Source of the DNA: JANNRW01 sp031401815
Lineage (GTDB): Bacteria > Desulfobacterota > Desulfuromonadia > Geobacterales > DSM-12255
Assembly (NCBI GenBank): GCA_031401815.1
Contig: JANNRW010000432.1
Coordinates: 1 to 15,026, forward strand
Reading direction: 5' to 3'
Length of the DNA stretch: 15,026 nt
Part shown: positions 11,343-15,026 of the stretch, piece after piece
How positions within the stretch are numbered: position 1 is the stretch's first letter
Layout of the letters: the number at the start of each line of letters is the position of its first letter
The notes under the pieces: model-generated
Seen by the model: the letters and a program-made list of their open reading frames with translations, nothing else
What the model was told of the DNA's origin: nothing
Database searches by the model: none
Translations under genes and position numbers: made by a program

Positions 11343-14003
11343 TCAGTTCTCTACAAAACTGTCGAAGTAGTCATTAATGTCAATAGAAGTTGAAGCAGGA
11401 AACACTCGCATTATCAAAACATGCGAACTGAATACATTCTGACTGAACTGCCTCCATGTGCCGTCCGAAACCAAGGCAGTATAATATTGATTTTCGTACC
11501 AGTAGCCCCCCCCTTCACCGTCGTCATACCATTCCCCGGTACCATCCGACCAGATAACCTTTGACTGACCGGAGACGACATCAGGCATTTTGTACCAAAA
11601 GGAGAATGAATTTCTGTTGGCAACTGAATTCAAATAATAATATCCGCCATAACCAGCTGGCAAGGTGCCGACAGAATGAACATCAACTGCCGGGTTGGAC
11701 GCATGACCCGCTGCGAGTGATATTGTCTTGGTTATGGAAGCGCCGCCCCCTCCGAAATGAAACGTCCAGGGTGGACGAAGGCCGGAACCGGCAATAAATC
11801 CGTCATTTACGGCAACACTTATCGAAATCGAAACAGCAGCTGTGGATGTAACACCAATGTTGTCAGTTACCTGTATGGAGAAGCTGCTGTTTCCAACAGT
11901 TGTGGGTGTACCACTGATTGAGCCTGTCGTTGAATTCAGGGCCAGACCGGGTGGCAGGCTACCTGAGATAATCTGCCAGGTGTAGGGCGTTACTCCGCCC
12001 GTAGCTGAAAGAATTTGGTTATAAGAGTTGGCATTGTCTCCAGAAGAAAGAGTGGTAGTTGTTATAATCAAAGGCGTCGGGAAAAGTTCCCAAGTGATTA
12101 TGACGGAGCCATTTAAGTTGGAGCCTTGTCCTGGTATGCCCCCGGTCCCTTGAGTATAGGATGCACCATTATGGTTATAAGAACTGCCATAACCGCCTGC
12201 ACGTCCGACATAAATGCGATAGGGGACTTGAGATAAAGGGTATCCGGTAGTGATCGCTTGGTTGCCGGCATAGCCGGATTGATACTCATTGGGATCGTAG
12301 AATCCTGCCCCTCCGGCAGCTCTGGAAATATAGTTAAATTGATCTGCTGCCGAAGCAACAGCGGAATAACCACCTGTACCTCCTCCTCCAACACTAACAA
12401 TTTCACCATCTTCTTCATACGATCCACCACCGCCGCCGCCACCAGCACCATTTGTCACTATTGTCGCAATCCCTGTAGAGGGTGGCGTCCAGTCGGTATA
12501 CCAGCCATTCGATGAAGCCACATAGATTTTTCCATCGCCATACTGGAAAGAGATCGAACCACTGCCAGCTGAAATTGATACAGTATAAGCAGCACTCGCA
12601 GTATTTCCATTATTATCTTGAACTGTTACAGAGAAGGTGCTTGCCCCAGCTGCTGTCGGAATGCCGGAAATGGTGCCTGTGGAGGCATTCAGAGTAAGCC
12701 CTTGAGGCAGGTTGCCACTGGCAATCGACCAGATATAGGGGATTTGTCCTTCAACAGCTGTAAGTGTCTGACTGTATGTACTGTTTCTGGAACCGGACGG
12801 GAGCAATGCCGTCGTGATTAAAGGAAGAGTAGCTCCACCGGACTGCCATGAAATAGTTACTGATCCGTTTTCTGACGACCCGCCATTTAATATAACACTA
12901 CCGATATCAGCACCTCTGGCATATGAAATGCCATAAGAACCGTCCGGATTCCAAAATGCATAGTCGCCACTTAATCCCTTTTTGCCTACATAGATGCGAT
13001 ATGAAATTGCATCAAGGGCAAGTACCGAGTTTGTACGGTTTCCATTCGATCCGCAAGCTGCCGCCCCTGCTGCTTCCGCAAGGTAGTTTGCAGGTGTTGT
13101 CAAAGCTGCAATTGCAGAATATCCGCCTGCACCACCGCATGATCCATAAATAACACCACCTTCTCCATCATCAGAATCCGAACCCATCGTGCCTGCTCCG
13201 GCACCATTACAGGTTATAGTTGCTGTCATTGCAGAAGGGGGTATCCAGTTCGTGTACCAGCCGTTGGGAGCAGGATAATAAAGCTTGCCGTCGCCATACT
13301 GGAAAGAGATAGAACCACTGCCAGATGACATCGCCAGACTATATTCAGCGGTTGATATTGCTCCAATACTATCCTGCACCTTTACTGTAAAAGTGGTTGA
13401 TCCGACAGCGCCTGGTGTGCCGGTGATTGCACCTGTAGAGTTGTTCAAAGCAAGCCCTTGCGGCAAGCTGCCTGAGATGATCGACCAGGTGTACGGGGAC
13501 ACTCCGCCGTCAACGGAGAGGCTCTGGCTGTAAGCAGTCCCTATCAAGCCGTTTGGCAGCGAGTTCGTGTTAATCGTTAGCTGAACAACGAAATTTGCAC
13601 TTATCGTGTGGTTTGCCGTAACGTTTGTGAAGCTATAAGTAGTCGCGGGCGAAATTTGAACCCCGTCAACCACTAGAGACGAAACTTCAAACCCCGAATC
13701 AGGTGTGATTGTGTAGCCCTGGGAATCACATATCGACACTGTTGTCGTACCTGCCGGTGAAATGCTGCCACCTTCCGAAGCGCTGGCTGTGACAGTATAG
13801 TCACCCAAAGGAGCCTTGCATTGCACATTCCCGACTTCGTCGTATCTGTATTTGATGCCAGTGCCATCGCCAAGCCGCATCTCCGTAAGCCGGTTCAGGT
13901 CATCGTAAACATAGGTGATTTCTTCGGCTGTCGTGGTTTTGGCAAATAATAGACAGATTATGCAGAGCATCAAAGTTAGTGTCGAGGATATTTTGTTTGT
14001 CAT
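11343..14003 (-). CDS. Exported mosaic protein: YD repeat, InlB-type repeat, three Ig-like and two glycine-rich modules
   Basis: The protein is 886 aa from ATG 14003, chosen because GAGAGGG lies 6-8 nt upstream and a signal peptide (1-26) follows; a longer frame to 14165 lacks both. Order of modules: one RHS/YD-like repeat at 30-60 (YVYDDLNRL, YRYDEVGNV); an InlB-type repeat at 66-139 (YTVTASASEGGSISPAG, YTITPDSGFEVSSLVVDG, NHTISANF); a He_PIG-type Ig fold at 142-225; glycine-rich module at 226-388; Ig at 393-478; glycine-rich module at 479-640; Ig at 643-729; and a C-terminal Trp/Tyr-rich, sandwich-like module at 731-886. The Ig modules share SGSLPQGLALNxSTGxISGTP. The protein is probably displayed on or released from the cell and may bind glycans or other surfaces. 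No toxin or protease motif was seen. Confidence 0.85.
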   Translation of the reverse strand: MTNKISSTLTLMLCIICLLFAKTTTAEEITYVYDDLNRLTEMRLGDGTGIKYRYDEVGNVQCKAPLGDYTVTASASEGGSISPAGTTTVSICDSQGYTITPDSGFEVSSLVVDGVQISPATTYSFTNVTANHTISANFVVQLTINTNSLPNGLIGTAYSQSLSVDGGVSPYTWSIISGSLPQGLALNNSTGAITGTPGAVGSTTFTVKVQDSIGAISTAEYSLAMSSGSGSISFQYGDGKLYYPAPNGWYTNWIPPSAMTATITCNGAGAGTMGSDSDDGEGGVIYGSCGGAGGYSAIAALTTPANYLAEAAGAAACGSNGNRTNSVLALDAISYRIYVGKKGLSGDYAFWNPDGSYGISYARGADIGSVILNGGSSENGSVTISWQSGGATLPLITTALLPSGSRNSTYSQTLTAVEGQIPYIWSIASGNLPQGLTLNASTGTISGIPTAAGASTFSVTVQDNNGNTASAAYTVSISAGSGSISFQYGDGKIYVASSNGWYTDWTPPSTGIATIVTNGAGGGGGGGSYEEDGEIVSVGGGGTGGYSAVASAADQFNYISRAAGGAGFYDPNEYQSGYAGNQAITTGYPLSQVPYRIYVGRAGGYGSSYNHNGASYTQGTGGIPGQGSNLNGSVIITWELFPTPLIITTTTLSSGDNANSYNQILSATGGVTPYTWQIISGSLPPGLALNSTTGSISGTPTTVGNSSFSIQVTDNIGVTSTAAVSISISVAVNDGFIAGSGLRPPWTFHFGGGGASITKTISLAAGHASNPAVDVHSVGTLPAGYGGYYYLNSVANRNSFSFWYKMPDVVSGQSKVIWSDGTGEWYDDGEGGGYWYENQYYTALVSDGTWRQFSQNVFSSHVLIMRVFPASTSIDINDYFDSFVEN
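12084..13580 (-). repeat. Tandem duplication of a ~247-aa Ig plus glycine-rich unit
   Basis: Residues 142-388 (DNA 12840-13580) and 393-640 (DNA 12084-12827) are two copies of the same unit. Each starts with an Ig-like module, then GSGSISFQYGDGK(L/I)Y, NGWYT(N/D)W.PPS, a run of Gly, GGYSA.A, YRIYVG and finally NGSV.I.W. The DNA copies share stretches such as the one encoding SISFQYGDGK, but the glycine cores have diverged. A third Ig module follows without its glycine partner. Confidence 0.85.
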
Positions 14004-14192
14004 TTTAGCCCTCTCTGCGCGAAATTCGCAAATTCTCTTCGTATGTAAGTGTAGTTCTGTTTCAGTGTTCAAAGCATGACTGCAAGGTTTCAGAGTCCAA
14101 AACTGGCATCCTTGAAAAATCATGGCAACTACGGCAGGCATTGGAAAACAGTAAAAGCACATCAAATTGGTTGTTACCCTCGCGGGCTGAAG

Positions 14193-14486
14193 TCAAGATG
14201 CAGACTTGTCACTGGCGCTGATTGCTTCAACGGCTCGTTTTTTTAAAAGATTGCTTCGTTCTGCTAGGTAGTCCATATAAAAAAACCTCAGGCCAGCAAG
14301 AATTAAGGCTATACCGATTGTAATGGCGGCAAACAAGCTCCTGGATGTAATATAAAAAAACAAAGCTATCCCAATGGATATAAGTACTTTATACAAGTAA
14401 CTCTTAAAAGCGTAATGCATCGCTTTCTTATTTAAAGGATTCATAAAGGCATCCAATCCAAGTTGAACTTCATCAGCAACTGGCAA
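14193..14486 (-). CDS. Small two-helix membrane protein, candidate RHS immunity protein
   Basis: The protein is 97 aa from a TTG at 14486, or 83 aa from ATG 14444; neither has a good SD. Hydrophobic helices at about 31-48 and 50-70 are flanked by Lys/Arg, and the C-terminus is a charged helix (YLAERSNLLKKRAVEAISASDKSAS). It starts 13 nt after the stop of the RHS-core protein and has the AT-richer composition of that protein's tail, which is where immunity genes of polymorphic toxins sit. I do not recognise a family; the immunity role is inferred from position only. Confidence 0.6.
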   Translation of the reverse strand: MPVADEVQLGLDAFMNPLNKKAMHYAFKSYLYKVLISIGIALFFYITSRSLFAAITIGIALILAGLRFFYMDYLAERSNLLKKRAVEAISASDKSAS

Positions 14487-14499
14487 TTTATTGTAATAT

Positions 14500-15026
14500 C
14501 TAATGCGCCTTATTTGGAAATGGGTCTAAAATGCCAAGCCAAAATAGAGACCACGAGACTGCGTTTCTAATGATCGAACTTTTTTCTTTCACGGCAACAT
14601 TCAAAACGGTGTCTTTTAATGCATTGGTGAAATCATTATTAATCCATGGTTCAATTCGAGGTTTTTGTATCCCATTTACAGCAAAGTAGGCTGGATCGCC
14701 GGATGCGTTTTTGGTGTCATAAGCAGCGTCAGACGTTTGAGCTTTAGTATAAATTATTGTATTTTTTTCAATTTCAGATGAACACAGCCCTAACGGATCA
14801 ATCCTACTCACTGGGTTCCCGCTGACATAAGCCATCAAATTCACATCCCCGCCCCCAAACCCCAGCGGATCTTCTGAGATAAACCGCCCTACCTTCGGAT
14901 CGTAATATCTTGCTTTCATGTAGTAGAAACCATTCGGCTCGCTCATTACGCCGTATTGCCCTACATACTTGAACGGCTGCGGGATGGCCTCAACCTGATT
15001 GCTGCCGATATTGCCGAACGGATCGT
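14500..15026 (-). CDS. RHS-core protein with short variable C-terminal tail (partial, N-terminus off window)
   Basis: The frame is open to the window edge (174 codons visible), so the ATG at 14946 is internal. The visible part begins in DPFGNIGSNQ, then PFKYVGQYGVMSEPNGFYYMKARYYDPKVGRFISEDPLGFGGGDVNLMAYVSGNPVSRIDPLGL, the RHS-repeat-associated core that closes the RHS cage and normally precedes a cleaved toxin. After DPLGL there are about 92 residues with no motif I can name, ending in a hydrophobic stretch NAVSWSLFWLGILDPFP. In RHS proteins this tail is the exchangeable effector. It is short for a toxin domain and could be an intact small toxin or a degenerate tip. Confidence 0.9.
   Translation of the reverse strand, partial: DPFGNIGSNQVEAIPQPFKYVGQYGVMSEPNGFYYMKARYYDPKVGRFISEDPLGFGGGDVNLMAYVSGNPVSRIDPLGLCSSEIEKNTIIYTKAQTSDAAYDTKNASGDPAYFAVNGIQKPRIEPWINNDFTNALKDTVLNVAVKEKSSIIRNAVSWSLFWLGILDPFPNKAH

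Noticed and set aside
12113..12451. 112-aa minus-strand frame inside the mosaic gene
   Set aside because: It is a shifted-frame shadow of the glycine-rich module, with no start signal of its own.
14004..14165. Longer start for the mosaic protein (ATG 14165)
   Set aside because: There is no SD, and it would bury the clear signal peptide and SD at 14003 inside the protein.
1..15026. CRISPR array, tRNA/rRNA, transposase or integrase
   Set aside because: I saw no regularly spaced repeat array, no tRNA-like sequence, no mobility gene and no paired terminal repeats on reading the sequence.

Overview
The window reads as chromosomal DNA from a Geobacter-like, metal-reducing deltaproteobacterium (Desulfuromonadales/Geobacterales). 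The grounds are the gene order of the ffh-to-rsmI operon, including the SPOUT methyltransferase between trmD and rplS, a multiheme c-type cytochrome lipoprotein coupled to an outer-membrane barrel, a CFI-box C-terminal sorting tail, and the RHS and Ig-repeat style of the secreted proteins. Genus and species cannot be settled from the window.

Layout from left to right. (1) 1-1602, minus strand: a beta-barrel outer-membrane protein overlapping a multiheme cytochrome lipoprotein that leaves the window. They form a candidate electron-transfer module, and a perfect inverted repeat in the upstream gap could be its operator. (2) 1938-7707, minus strand: a nine-gene translation and protein-targeting operon, ffh-rpsP-khpA-rimM-trmD-SPOUT MTase-rplS-rnhB-rsmI. 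It has a near-consensus sigma70 promoter at 7776-7805, many 1-4 nt overlaps, and a terminator-like hairpin inside it between rplS and rnhB. (3) 7929-10240, plus strand, divergent from ffh: a lipoprotein with a small beta-sandwich domain, overlapping a secreted HExxH metalloprotease with a CFI-box and transmembrane tail. A 20-bp-phased direct repeat abuts their promoter. (4) 10262-10297: a bidirectional terminator between the protease gene and a convergent cold-shock gene (csp) that has a long structured leader. (5) 10839-15026, minus strand: accessory secreted and polymorphic genes. These are the end of an RHS-core protein with a short variable tail, a small two-helix membrane protein just behind it (candidate immunity protein), an 886-aa exported mosaic protein (one YD repeat, an InlB-like repeat, three Ig-like modules, two duplicated glycine-rich modules and a C-terminal sandwich-like module), and a small secreted protein of unknown function.

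The left part is ordinary core genome plus respiratory accessory genes. The right third (about 10.8-15.0 kb) and the 7.9-10.2 kb protease pair are the accessory, cell-surface part and hold most of what is worth a second look. No tRNA, rRNA, CRISPR array, transposase or integrase was seen.
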